Shown: positions 25,111-36,945, counted from the stretch's first letter. The stretch: DNA of 64,000 nt from Isoetes taiwanensis (GCA_021234155.1 JAJEKV010000008.1:8212445-8276444), one strand, 5' to 3'. Numbers and translations are program-made. The notes: generated by a model not told the origin, from the sequence alone.

Positions 25111-28100
25111 TCATTTCTCCTGCGTAAATACATCATCAAGTACATTAAGATTAGTAAGATAGAATTTAAAATATCCATGGAATGTAAATTCGAATTTGTC
25201 CCATTCTTTGTCATAACTCTTTTCTTTTGCCAATTTATGTGCCACAACTGAATCAGTTATTAGGTGAATGAACTCCTTCTTAATCCAGAACAAAGATGGA
25301 TTCTTGTTTCCCAATTGAACCCTGTTCCTATGTTTCCAGAGAATCCAACAACCTATAGTTCTAGTAGTATTCTTAATTTTAGTGTTGGCATTCATAAATG
25401 AAAGAAAGTTATTTTCTCAAGATAGACCCCAGATTATCTGTAGGCCTTTGCCTCGTAACTCAGCAATTTTCTGACATGTGAATACATGATTTGAACTTTC
25501 TCTCTGACCACAATCCATTGGACATAGGGAGGAGGCTGAGTTATCATATTTTGCCCTTTTATCATTTGTTGGTAAACTCTGGTGAAGCATTAACCATCCA
25601 AGGTTTTTATCTTGTTTGCGTGATACATTTTCCAACTTTAGCATTGATCTTAGCCAAAGTCTTCTCATCACAATGCCACATAGAATTTGCTTTTAGATGC
25701 TTTGTAGACTATGATTGATCTCAGAATCTCTTTGACCGAGTATATCTTTTTCCATTTAAAGTCCATTGATTTGAATTTGTACTAAACTCATCTATTGAGG
25801 CAACCTTCGATGATCTTTTAAAAATATTCTTATCCACCAGTAATCCCTTAGTAACCACGCCACCTCTTCCCAAGTTTTCCATCTATTTCCAACTCTTAAG
25901 TCTTCGAACTTTCTCGATACCAAAGATTATGCCATTCATATATTTTCTCGAGGATGTTTAAAGGCCAAGCAACCTTCCTCTTCTTCCAGTAAATCAAAAT
26001 TGGTGCCGTAAGATATTAATTTCCTGACAATTAGCATCTATAATAGGAGGTTTGTAACAAAGACTTGCCTCATTCCACGCTTCCAAGATTCTTTTCATGG
26101 TGGTTTAATCTTAAAAAAGGCAGAGTCAGGTAGCTGATGTTTAATTGTAGGACTGCCAAATATTTGGAATTTCTCAATCCAAAATTTAATTAACCTTAGT
26201 GCAGGTGATGGTTTTGGACAGTAGATGGCCCTCCACACTAACTTTGCAGCCAAAGCCTGTGCCTGAAGAAATAGATCTTTGCATCCTAGACCACCATTCT
26301 TTTTGTCCTTAATTAGATCCTCACTGCACCAATTTTATGATTCCCCGCCAAATGAAGTCGACTTATTTTGTTGTATGAAGCCTTATCTCCAATGATTGCC
26401 GAGGAGAAATATATATGTGTATCACCGATAACCAAGATTTGCAATTTCTACTCACCAAAATAGGGATAGAGTGGTAGGATATTTATTAAGCTTTTGCTTA
26501 ATTCTAGTAACAATTGGTTCCCATACTCCAGGTAGATTTTTATTTAAAGCCAAAGGAATACCTAATATAGTAATAGAAGCATTTCTGTCCAGAACCTTAA
26601 TATCCTGTAAACTCTGCTCCATGGTGTCCAATATGGTTGCACTTTTTTTCCTGTTTAGCTTAACTCCTGAAACCTTACCAAAATTCTCAATTGCCTTGAA
26701 AAAGTTCTTCAAGCTCTCATCTCCATGTTTGAGAAAGACAAATGTGTCATCAAAGATAATCGCATAATGGTGAATGGTTCATGCCCTCGCATCTCCAAAG
26801 TTTTAATTCTACCTTGCTTTTGAAGGTTTGTAGCCATTCGCGTGACAATTTCAGAACAATTAAAAAAAGGTAAGGGGCTAATGGACACCCTTGTCTAACT
26901 CCACGTCTACATTGGAATTGTTTAGTTGGATTCCCATTAATTATTAATGCTGAAGAAGCTGTACAATTGAAACTCCAGATCTTCTGATAGACCTCATCCT
27001 GGAATCCTAGATGCTTCATGGCTCTTTCTAAGAACTGCCAATTTATTGTATCATAAGCTCTTTGAAAATCCAATTTGATTAACATGCACTTCTGGTCAGA
27101 CATCTCATTCCAATGCAAACCCTCTGATGCTCCAATGTAATTCTCCAAAATATTTCTCTCCGCAAAGAAAGTCAAGCTAGGGGGCTAATGAGTTTATGTA
27201 AGGTAGGCTTCAATCTGTTTGCAAAGATTTTGGCTAAAATTTTGTAGGTTGCATTTGTTAGAGAAATTGGTCTCCAGTCACCAATCTGCAATGGGTTATT
27301 TACCTTTGGAATTAAAGTAATATGACCAGTATTAATAGCAGGGTTCAAACTTTTAGCCTTCCAGGCACCTTGCAAGAAGTTAATCAAGTCATCCTTGAAA
27401 ATATCCCAAAACTCCTCATAAAACTCTGGTTGGAATCCATCTGGTCCCGGGCTTTTTCCTTTTGCCATAGATCTAATTGTTTCCAATATTTCCTTTTCAT
27501 CTGGCATTTTCAGCAATTCATCATCCTGACTTACTTGTGGATCTACTGGAATGTCTTGGAAGAATTTTTCAATCTCCTCTTCTTGTACCTTAACTTCACT
27601 GAAGATTTTACTGTATTCATTGTGGAAAAAGTCTTCAATTTCTTGCTGTTTTTCTATCAAACTCCCTGTACAAGTTTTAATCTGAACAATTCCATTATTG
27701 ACCAATCTGCTTTTGGCAGTCCTAAAAAAGAAGGCTGAATTCCCTTTATCCATCTCATTAATGTATTTGCTTCTACTTTTGACTGTTAGAGACTTAGCCT
27801 CATTTTCTTCAACCAATTTGACTTTTCTTTCCAGATCCTCCTCTTGCAGCTGTAACATATGATTATCCTTGTCTAGAAATAGTTTACCTCTGATATCCTT
27901 CATTTGAGCATATAATTCCTGTTTTTCCTTTCTCTTCTTCAATGCCCAGTTTTTTCCTCACCTTTTTATCCAAATTTTGATTGTTCTCATTTTCTGCAGG
28001 AATGCCTTCATAGATTCTGTTCTGCTGACAGGGCTTAGGGTTGCAAAGAAAGCTTTAAATTCTTCAATGAAGCATTTTTTATTAAGTAACCCAATATTGA

Positions 28101-28330
28101 ACTTGAATGGAATATTTGTACCCCCTTTATTTGCTTGAACTCGATCTTATAGAATCTATGGAAAATGACCAGATATAGAGTTGCTAATGTCTCCAGTTAT
28201 CATGACATCATCCCATGTGTTAAGAGTCCTATTACATATATAGAATCTATCCAAAAGGCAAAAAATCCTTTCCTCATTCTTTCTCTGGCAAGTGAGGAGT
28301 GGATGCTTCTTGGCGCTTGGAATGAGTGCT
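25111..28330 (-). pseudogene. LINE-1 ORF2, endonuclease end + reverse transcriptase + zf-RVT (copy B)
   Basis: Same segment as 2,531-5,755. Here the first part (27,172-27,942) is one open frame of 256 codons running from the linker into the first RT motifs (SPGPDGFQPEFYEEFW, LIPKVNNPLQIGDWRPISL). The rest, 25.1-27.17 kb, is frameshifted. The YADD motif is interrupted near 26,750 by a CAG-type difference (TCAAAGATAATC against TCAGCATACTG in copy A). The upstream end (28.0-28.33 kb) keeps endonuclease landmarks LDRFYI, ITGDIS and a degraded SGHFP that corresponds to the usual SDH-P. Confidence 0.82.
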
Positions 28331-28750
28331 TCTTGATGTAGAAGGATGTGTAGGGAGAGAATTCAGGCCCAACATGGGCAATTTGATGAGAATTTCGGGG
28401 TCAGGGGGACAGGATCAGTGCATAGGGGGACAGGAAAGGATGACGTAAGCCTGGAAAAGGTTAATTTGGGACAGGAACAGGTTTTTGGGAACAGGAAAAA
28501 GGAAGGACAGCAGAGGACGATCGTCTATGAACCAGGGAATCATGCCTATCTAAAAACTTTTGACATCGGCCAGGAATTTATGAGCTTGTTTCAGAATTCG
28601 TCAGATCACATCAAAACAAGATCATTGCAATTCTAAAATTTTTGAACGGAAAAACTGAAACAACCCAGAATCTTGACTATTTCGTTTGTGGAGACTGGTT
28701 GATCCCAACAATGGCGGAAAGAAGAACTCGAACCCAAACCATACATTGAG

Positions 28751-30679
28751 ATGCAGTCTCAACTTGTTGGACCAATTCTGGAACAAATTAATGAAGAGCA
28801 AAGGAGGATTCTGGAGAAACAAGAAAGGAGAACAATTCATGAGTTCAGAGGTATTCCTAACTTGAAAAATCATCAGTTTATTCCCTCTAGACTTAAAGAA
28901 CTAGAATCCAGAGCTATTATTGGTTGCATCCGTCATGAGGGAGTAAAACTAAGCTACCTTAGAGCAGAAATGATGAAAATGGATAAAAAGGTAGAAATTT
29001 TCGGAATGTATTGGCTGCAATTCCCATTCTTTGTGGTAGGATGTGGAGGTCCAAATACAGTCCAATATCTGCTAAAACAGGGTACTATTTACAGAGCCAA
29101 TACACAATTCTATTTCCAGAAATGGAATCCTAAATTCGATCCCAAAGATCTAAAACAACTGTACCACCCAGCTTCTTGCACTATAGCAGGCCTAAATCCT
29201 ATGTATTGGCATGAAGATATCTTTAAAGAATTGTTTTCGGGAATAGGAGAATACATAGGTTGGGAAGGTGTTCCAGAAAGAGCTCCAAAAGTATGGATTC
29301 AAATTGATATTCTAAAAGAAATACCAAGCCAAATTCAGTATCAAGATTTCTTTGGAGAACACAAGAGTTTATCTCTGAATTGGCAGGGTCTCCCTTCACC
29401 ATGTAATGTTTGTGGCCTCAGACTACATGGTGGAGGTGTTTGCCATGGCAAATGGATGAAGCATAATGCTGATCATGAGGTACCTAAAACCAGAGACATT
29501 CCTCAGTATGATTATGATGACTCAAAAACAAATGCCTGGGTTGCAGTTACCAATTACAGAAAAAACAGAAATGGAAGTGCTAATAAAAAGGCTCGTAAAC
29601 AAAAAGAAAAGGAAAAGAGAGAAAACAAAGGGGAGGACTTTATGACTTTGAATACGTTGAGAAAGGAATGGAAGAAAAAGGAAGAACATAGCAGAATGAA
29701 TGGACAGATAAAAATTCTGGTTAATGCTAGTGGCCAGGGAGTTGAGAATTCCAAGGAACCTATAAGTCCTAAGGGCCAGGTGTTGGAATTATCTACTGTC
29801 CCTATAAGTCCCAAGAATGTAAAGGGGAAGAAAATTATAGATGATAATGCAGGTCCTCATAATTCTTCCAATTCTCTAATGGATACATCTATAAATGATG
29901 GTCAGGTTTCAGATATTATTACTGAAAAGATTAATGGAAAAATTGTTCATAAAGGAGAGGCTTCAAGCAGCAGGTATTTGGGGGAGGATAGTCCAGGTAA
30001 ACAGATGTGTGACATATTGTTGGAGTTGATGGAGAAAGCTGAGCATGTGGTAAATGGAAGAACTAAGGAATGTGAAGAGTTTCAAATGGAGGAAAATACT
30101 GACTTTGTGCCAGAAACACAAGAGAACTCTATAGACAAAGAAATAAACCTGGAAAATGAGAAAACCAAGATTCAGAAAGTATCTAATATTGAAGAACATA
30201 CTGATGTGGTGGCAGAAACATAAGAGGGAATAGTTGAAGACACAATTGAACATAAGGCGAAATTCAAGTTCTTCACAAGATCCCCTATGGAGCATACTTC
30301 AAATATTGAGCATGGAATTACCTATTATGATGTTGAACCTCAGTTATTGCAAGATCCTATGAGTCCAAATGGCTTGGAAATTGGGGCCAATAGACCAATA
30401 AGTCCAAATGGCCTGGGAATTGTTAACAATAGACCAATAAGTCCAAATGGCCTGGGAATTGGTAACAATAGGCCAATAAGTCCAAATGGCCAGGATTTGC
30501 AGGGAGGAGTTATACAAGGCCAGGAATTCATGCCTATAAGTCCTTGTACTGACCAAAATGAAGGGGATTTATTTTATACTCCTCACACCACTAAAAATAA
30601 AACAAGGAAAGTGCAATTCTCCTCCAATAGTCCAGCCTTGAACCTGAGAGTACAGGAAAGAAAAAGATATCCAGTATGA
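28751..30679 (+). CDS. LINE-1 ORF1 (RNA-binding gag-like protein), copy B
   Basis: One frame of about 642 codons interrupted by a single TAA at 30,221-30,223. In plant LINEs this protein coats element RNA. The N-terminal third is charged and coiled-coil-like (LEQINEEQRRILEKQERR). Residues about 45-200 fit the plant LINE ORF1 pattern, ending in the usual APKVWIQIDILKEIPSQI segment. A zinc knuckle follows (CNVCGLRLHGGGVC, about residues 218-231). The rest is Lys/Glu-rich with repeated PISP motifs, including three tandem RPISPNG units near 30,390-30,490. The stop TGA (30,677-30,679) overlaps the ORF2 start as ATGA. The start at 28,751 is the first ATG of the long frame; earlier in-frame codons are interrupted by stops. 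Confidence 0.8.
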
Positions 30680-31217
30680 AGATCATCACGTGGAATATGA
30701 GAGGAATATAGGGTCCTCTCAAAAGGAAAAGAGCACTTATTGCTCTTAAAGAAATGAAAGCTGATATTGTGTTGATGCAGGAACATAGGCTTCCTAAATT
30801 TGAGACTTCTAAATTGCATGATTGGATCAAACCAGGAGGAGATTCAGTCTGGTCAGCTGCTGATGGTACTAAAGGTGGGATATGTATGGTATGGTGGGGA
30901 TTTAGATGCCTTAAAAAGTTTACACATCACTCAGGAAGATGGACAGTAGCAGTTCTACAAAGTCGGAATGAGATAATTGCTGTCATAAATGTGTATGCCT
31001 CAACAGAAACAAATGAGAGAGAAATGCAATGGAGAGAAATTTTACAGTGGATTCAAACTGAAAATCTGGAGAATTATCTGATGGCAGGGGATTTTAACAA
31101 CACATCAGTGTGGGATCAAAAGCTAGGAAAGAAAATAAACATGGCTAGGAAGGAAAGGGAATCTTGGGATGCATTGATGGGGTATTTTTCATATATTCCA
31201 CCTTCCACATCTAATTA
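30676..31217 (+). pseudogene. LINE-1 ORF2 N-terminus (AP-like endonuclease), copy B
   Basis: Starts with MKIITWNMRGI and has a TAG at codon 12, then stays open. Endonuclease landmarks are WNMRG, the catalytic Glu in MQEHRLPK, GGICMVWWG, VINVYAS and AGDFNNTS (the conserved GDFN). It nicks target DNA to prime reverse transcription. The segment stops at IPPSTSN, where the inverted piece meets the target site; the rest of the domain is on the minus strand at 28.0-28.33 kb. Translation probably depends on the ATGA overlap with ORF1. Confidence 0.82.
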
Positions 31218-31237
31218 TTATTTTTCGCCAAAATTTT
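31218..31237. repeat. Right target-site duplication of LINE-1 (copy B)
   Basis: Contains ATTTTTCGCCAAAATTTT and directly follows the end of the inverted endonuclease segment. The same sequence is at 8,638-8,657 in copy A. Confidence 0.75.
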
Positions 31238-31462
31238 ATGCCGGATTTGAGGGCAGTTTTTTGTGGACAGCTTATACGGGAGGTTCTTGCCACGTGAAGG
31301 GCCAGAACGTTTTTTTTTTGTCTGACCATTGGAGGCATCCAACGGCCCACAGAAATTTTGATCTTTTAGGCTCTATTCCTGCAATTCGAGTAAACAAATA
31401 CAAATTCGACTCGAAATTTGTTTTCCATCTCAGTTTTGTCGGAGGACAGGTCTGCAGCAACT
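31238..31462 (+). promoter_or_regulatory. Probable promoter and 5' leader of the U2AF35-related gene, copy B
   Basis: The 225 bp between LINE-1 and the first candidate ATG contain a perfect G-box (CACGTG, 31,291-31,296), an inverted CCAAT box (CCATTGG, 31,326-31,332) and a site-II-like GGCCCA (31,344-31,349). Site II and CCAAT elements are common in plant housekeeping promoters. LINE-1 is inserted immediately upstream, so any more distal elements were displaced by 6.7 kb. The assignment rests on position and motifs only. Confidence 0.5.
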
Positions 31463-31596
31463 ATGGCAGGGAAAGTTGATCTCAAAAATGTAAGCATCAT
31501 ACTTTGTTATTGTTTTGTGCAACGTAAATTTATGAACAGGATGTAGGTAGCGATTTAAGGAGGTTATGCTTGAGGAGGTTATGCTTTTGGGCATAA

Positions 31597-34579
31597 ATGG
31601 ACATTCTTACACCTTCTGGTTGTGGCATACACAACTTCGAGTCAGCTCCATGTTCAACAAGCAAAGAGACGAAGGATCAAATTGAAAAAGGATGCAAAGA
31701 CCTAGAATTTGTTACGTTTGCTAATGAGCAGAAGAAAGAAGATATGCTAATTGATAAGGGACTTCTGACTTTTTCACGCAAGGAGAAGCGAAAGAACCTC
31801 AAGAAAATTAAGAGGAAAGAAAAACGCAAAGAGCTGGCAGAGAAAGTAAGGGCAGATGAGCTTATTAGGCTCCAGGACCCGGAGGAGCAAGCTAAGCTTT
31901 ATCTACAAGAACAAGCTGAAGCAGAAGCCATTGAAATGAAGAAGAAAGAACGGGAGGAGCAAGAAAAATTATGGCTCGAAAGGGAACAAAAAGCAATGCA
32001 GGAAGTAGCCCAGAGAGAGGAGGCAGCAGTTAGGGTAAATACAATTCGGTAGCTGATTAAGTGATTAAAAATGGTTGGATTTCTGATATTTTTTATGCAG
32101 GAAAGAGAATGTAGAAAAGTTGTGGAGGACGAGGAGGAGGAAGGTTATGAATACGTGGAAGATGGACCTGCAGAAATTATATGGGAGGGAAATGAGATAA
32201 CACTTAAGAAGAAAAAAGTGAAGGTCAAGAAGAACCAAGATGTGAACATGGACAAGGTTATTTCTTTTATCCATTCATGGCTTTAAGTGCATATATATCC
32301 TATTTGTAATTGAAGTCCCTAGATTGCATTGTGTGTGCCCCATTCCAGGATATCGAAAGGCCAACTTCAAATCCTCTGCCTCCTCAAAGTGCTGTTTTCG
32401 CCACACCTTCTAATCCAGTTTCTTCTTTGTACGAAGCTCTGGAACAAATTCCAAATTTTGGGACTGAACAGGTTGGCTTTCTGAGCAACAAAGATTTTGT
32501 GATTTCTAAGTGTTTATGCACATGCTCTACTTGTATACGGTAATAGTGATGCGTAGTTTGTTTGTATTTGGTCACTGTTATGATTATGCTGGTATATCCT
32601 TGCAGGATAAAACACATTGTCCCTTCCATATCAAGACAGGTGCATGTCGTTTTGGTATACGTTGCAGCAGGGCTCATGTGTATCCAGAAAAATCATGTAC
32701 TCTTCTGTTGAAGAATATGTATAATGGTCCTGGTCTGCTTTGGGAACATGATGAAGGCTTGGAGGTCTGTATGCCATGTATTTCAGGCTTTCAACCTTTA
32801 TTTTTCTTGTGTTCTTGATGGAAGGAAGTCACGACATCCTTTATCAAAGAAGTAATTTGATGTAAGATCAGCTTCGTGTATTTGTGATCTGTTGACACTA
32901 TCATAAGCTGGTTAGACAACAGCTGGAATGGAGTAGGATGAGGCCGGATCTTGTCACAATTGGTTTTGTATCCTGCTTTGTGATGACTTATTTTTTCCTT
33001 GTTCCTCCATCCTTGCAATCGGGCAAGAACTCGAAATGGCATGAACCTTTTGACTTTTGAGTTAGCATTTGTTCCTTGACAATGTGTAGGTTTTCTTTAT
33101 TTCGATATGGAGCAGAATGAGCCTCAACAGTTACTCAGGGCGTTTATTTTATGTCTTTTTCCTGCTGGATGATTTACAGTCCACAGACGAGGAAGTGGCT
33201 GAGAAGTATGAAGAATTTTACGAGGATGTGCACTCTGAATTTTTGAAGTTTGGGGAGCTTATTAATTTCAAGGTAATCATATTGGAAAAGACACATTCTT
33301 ACAATAAGTTTCTCATATTTTGTTTATTGAATCACGTGGTCCGTTTTCTTTCTTTAATAAAAGGTTTGCAGAAATGGTTCTGCCCATCTTCGTGGCAACG
33401 TATATGTGCATTATCGAGAAGAGGAGTCTGCAATAGAAGCTCAAAGATATATGAATGCAAGGTTTTTTGGTGGTAAACAGGTATGATTTGAATGTTTGGC
33501 TATTTTCTTAAGAACAAATTCTCCGAACAAAATTGCATGTCCACGAGAAACTAATTTGTCTACTGCAGATAACTTGTGAATTCGTTGGTGTTACAAGGTG
33601 GAAGATTGCAATTTGTGGAGAATATATGAAAGCACATCACAAGGTATGGAACGCCCTGTTTATGAGCAGAGATAAATCAAGTGCCATTTCTGCTTAACAT
33701 CAGTGTAATGCAAGTAATCTTATTTAGTCAGTCATGTGGCAGGTTTGTTCACATGGGACAGCCTGCAATTTTCTGCATTGCTTCCGGAATCCTGGAGGTG
33801 AATATGACTGGGCGGATTGGGATGCACCTCCCCCAAGATCTTGGAAGTTGAAAATGGCAAATTTATTTGGGTACAAGGTAGAGTATGTCAATCAGCATGA
33901 TGATAGAAGGAAAGGTGACCAGCAAGAGAATGGTCGCAACAAAGGAGGCAGCAGTTTCCAATCCCATCACAGCCATTATACCAAAAGGGATAACGGGATC
34001 AGGAGGTCGAAACCCCAGAGAACATCTTGGGGTTATGCTGAGCTTGATGAAAAGTACAATTCCAGCAGGGATGACAAAGAAGAGGCTCATAGGAAAACTT
34101 CAAGAAGAAGAAACTATGATCTGTATGGAAATGGTGCAACATATTCAGACTCAGACAATGAAAAGGAGAGGAGAAAACAAAAGAGGGCATCGGCATCGAG
34201 TATCTCTAAGCGTCCCGAGTCTAATGTTTCTAGGTACTCTGATTCTGACAATGAAAAAGGATGGCATCGGGAGAGTAAAGGCGCAAGAAAAAGGTCTAAA
34301 ACACCTCACAGCAGCACAAGTGAGAGTGCAAGTGAAGATGGTAAAGATGATCATAAAGACACGAAGCATAATTCTAACTCTCGAGAAATGAGAGTGTCTA
34401 AAAGAAGACCAGAGGAGCTGCACAAGCAAAAGCAATCAAAATCACAAAAATATAGAAGCGGTAGGGAAGATGATGCAGTTAGATTGCTTTCATCCCGAGA
34501 TAAAAAAAGAAGATACAGGGTTGAAGCACAAAGGGACGAAGATTTGGATGTTAGTGATCGTTGGCAAGGATCTCCTTGA
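31597..34579 (+). CDS. U2AF35-related splicing factor (ZRSR2/Urp type), zinc finger CCCH protein, copy B
   Basis: Eight coding exons join in phase 0: 31,597-32,034; 32,101-32,256; 32,349-32,471; 32,606-32,764; 33,180-33,272; 33,364-33,480; 33,569-33,643; 33,743-34,579. All introns are GT..AG, and the protein is about 665 residues. The family recognises 3' splice sites, notably for the minor (U12) spliceosome. Visible domains are a Lys/Glu-rich N-terminus, a first CCCH finger ([20 protein letters not shown]), an RRM of the U2AF-homology type ([20 protein letters not shown], then [15 protein letters not shown]), a second CCCH finger ([19 protein letters not shown] then [16 protein letters not shown]), and an RS-like tail with YSDSDNEK repeats. 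A 9-codon ATG exon at 31,463-31,489 lies upstream and may be a 5' leader exon; the joined frame stops before 31,597, so I start at 31,597. No disabling change is seen. Confidence 0.88.
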
Positions 34580-35408
34580 TGACATTGTATATGGGGTTTT
34601 GGCAGCACTGAAGTTGCATCAGTATATAATACAAAATTTGCCAGAATCTTGTTGTTCAATTGTGACTGATCTTGTTTTTTCAGAATTTGCAACTGATTAT
34701 AAGGCAAGATTTAATAGCATAGTCACCTAGGTAGTTCTTGTTTCTTAGTAGTTAGTCAACTAGTTTGATCCTTTGTAGTATAAGCAGGTGTATCCTTGTC
34801 ACATTTATCATTACATCGTTTTTCAGTTACATCTTATAAAATGTCTTTTGATGTTGATAAGCTGCTTTGGAACAACGTAAAGCTACTATACAACTACAAA
34901 TGACCATGCTGCGTAAAATGTTTATGCAGTTTATACTTGAACCAAAACATTGTGCCTTTGCAGATTGGAATTTTTAGTGCTATAAAATTTGATTTGTATT
35001 CATGTGAAATTGCTACTGTTCCAAGTATTGGCTTGGACATACCCTGCTCTACTTTGAGATGTCATATTCATGCCTGCCTTTGGTTTTATAAAATTCGGAA
35101 CCCTGATCTGTCTTTAAAGTTGTGTTCATTTAAGGTCATTCCAAGCATTCAACATCATGATTATCACCAATTCGGCTGATCCATTGACTTGTTAATTAAG
35201 CCAAAAGTTTTATTGCATTATATTTGATATGCATGTGCCTATTTCAAAATAAGAAGACAGATTGCAAAAGGGAAGAGCCACATGAATGTTTGCTAATACA
35301 TAAGCCTTGGTCTCAAATAAGTCTTCTTCTTGTGCTTTTAGCGTGTATTGTCATTAGGTTTGCTTTGTTATTCATGTGGCTAGCTCCTATGCTTTTTTTG
35401 TATAAGAT
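34580..35408. other. 3' UTR and downstream region of the U2AF35-related gene, copy B
   Basis: AT-rich, with no supported ORF. It probably holds the 3' UTR and possibly a 3' UTR intron (an AG at about 34,683 follows a T-rich tract). No poly(A) signal could be singled out. Copy A equivalent: 11,977-12,802. Confidence 0.4.
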
Positions 35409-35671
35409 GAGACTTTCTAGAGATGTCAACATTGCCATCTCTAGTATGTCTCATAAAGAGGCTTTCTCTTAACAAAATTTCTCATTGTTTGTATAGGATG
35501 AGACATTCTAGAGATGTCAACGTTGCCATCTCTAGTATGTCTCATAAAGAGGCTTTTTCCTAACTTCCTGCTGAAGAAATTTTTACTTTCTAATCTAACA
35601 TGCCTAACAAAATTTTCTGCTGAAGAAATTTTTACTTTCCTGCTGAAGCCTAACAAAATTTTGTTAGGCTT
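35409..35671. repeat. Cluster of long palindromes, copy B
   Basis: Two near-perfect 44-bp palindromes (35,409-35,452 and 35,500-35,543) with arms GAGACAT..CTAGAGATG / CATCTCTAG.ATGTCTC, one period 91 bp apart. A perfect 26-bp palindrome centred on AACAAAATTTTGTT follows at 35,646-35,671. Around them TTCTGCTGAAGAAATTTTTA and TAACAAAATTT recur several times up to about 35,740. This looks like a MITE-like or foldback element; no terminal target-site duplication was identified. Confidence 0.7.
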
Positions 35672-35759
35672 CCTCCTAACAAAATTTCCCAATGTTGTTA
35701 TTTTCTGCTGAAGAAATTTTTACTTTCTAATCTAACATGCATTTCGGAGCTTCTACTCT

Positions 35760-36931
35760 GCATTGTGAAGCTTCTACCTTGGACTCTTTTTACTATTGGT
35801 TCACACTTGATTCCCTTTCCACTTAGATACCCTCAAATTAAGTTTTAACCCAAATTCAAATCTAGTTTTTATAGGATAGGAACAAAATACCAAGTCAAGT
35901 GAGAATTCTTATAAACCTAAATCGAGCAAATGGAAAGTAAAATGCATTGTCTCAATCGGCAAAAGTAAAATGCAGAACGTGGCAAAGGTAAAGGCAATGG
36001 GTGTATAAGGGGATAAATATTCAGCAACAAGATGCTTGTTGTTTCTTCGTGGCTATGATAAGAGCACAACCGATTTCCCAAGCAAGAACACAACCGATTT
36101 CCCTTGAGTTCACGATTTCGATATGGATGCAATGTGCTAAATAACCAACTTCTTCCACTTGTTGAAACATTCCTGACACTTATCATTACAACTAGGAATT
36201 ATTGGCTGCTAACTTGAGCTCCACCTCCACCGCCATTAAGTCCACTGTCAACTCTGCCTGAAGCTCCATCTCTATCATTTACTGGGTAGAATGTCTTAAA
36301 TAGTACCCCTCCCTCCGTGGCTGATATCTGGCCCTCATTGGATTGGAGGGCTAAGATTGAGCCACGTCGGAGAGGGGGGGTTTGAATAAGGCACTTGTGC
36401 CCATTTACTAGTCCAACATCAACACCAAGATGCTTAGGAAGAATACAAGCTCCAAAAACTTCACTATCTCCAACACCAATATTAGCTAGACTAACCAGAA
36501 GCAAGGACCTCCCCAGCAACATGACTATCTCAACCACTTCCTCCACCATCCCCAACACCAGCACTGTCATCAACACCAATGCCTTTTCAAGCACCTCCTA
36601 TCTCTACCAACAACGATACTTACACTCATACTTGTTCCTGCACTTGTTACCCTGACACCCATTCTACCTCTCTTACTCACATGAATGCCATTTCTTTTTG
36701 GTGACTTAAATGCTTCTCGATCAGTTTACTTAGTTCACTCAGGCTCCACACAAGATGGTTTATGTGCATTATTAGATTGCCAACATTCTTGAAAGATCTC
36801 AAAACGATACTTCTAGTCAGGTCTATTATCCTTATGTGAATCCTCGACCACATGATAATGACCTTTTCCATTACAATCCCATCCAATAGATTTTTACCAA
36901 ATATGGCTTCATTAGAACAATCACCTAAGAC
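35760..36931. other. Unassigned region between palindrome cluster and LINE-2
   Basis: No recognised gene. A 131-codon minus-strand frame (36,199-36,594) rich in Gly/Val/Leu is open in copy B but broken in copy A. The minus frame at 36,677-36,930 only looks continuous with LINE-2 because LINE-2 inserted next to it. Copy A equivalent: about 13,190-14,299. Confidence 0.4.
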
Positions 36932-36945
36932 CATATATACCAATT
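36932..36945. repeat. Left target-site duplication of LINE-2
   Basis: CATATATACCAATT, an exact match to 40,382-40,395. The copy A counterpart is at 14,300-14,313. Confidence 0.8.

Larger units (their letters stand above)
24475..31217 (-). mobile_element. LINE-1, full-length non-LTR retrotransposon with 5' inversion, copy B
   Basis: Bounded by matching target sites containing ATTTTTCGCCAA at 24,457-24,474 and 31,218-31,237, so the whole 6.7 kb block is one insertion although its halves face opposite ways. The minus strand carries the tail, the zinc-finger and RT part of ORF2 and the end of the endonuclease, up to about 28,330. The plus strand carries the leader, ORF1 and the front of the endonuclease, ending at 31,217. 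The two internal break points in ORF2 nearly abut: the plus part stops just before the region where the minus part resumes (TCQRKNEERIF, LDRFYI). That is the signature of twin priming. The 5' leader seems complete. Confidence 0.9.

Noticed and set aside
36199-36594. 131-codon Gly/Val-rich minus-strand ORF as a gene
   Set aside because: Broken in copy A, no recognised domain, and no splice or promoter context.
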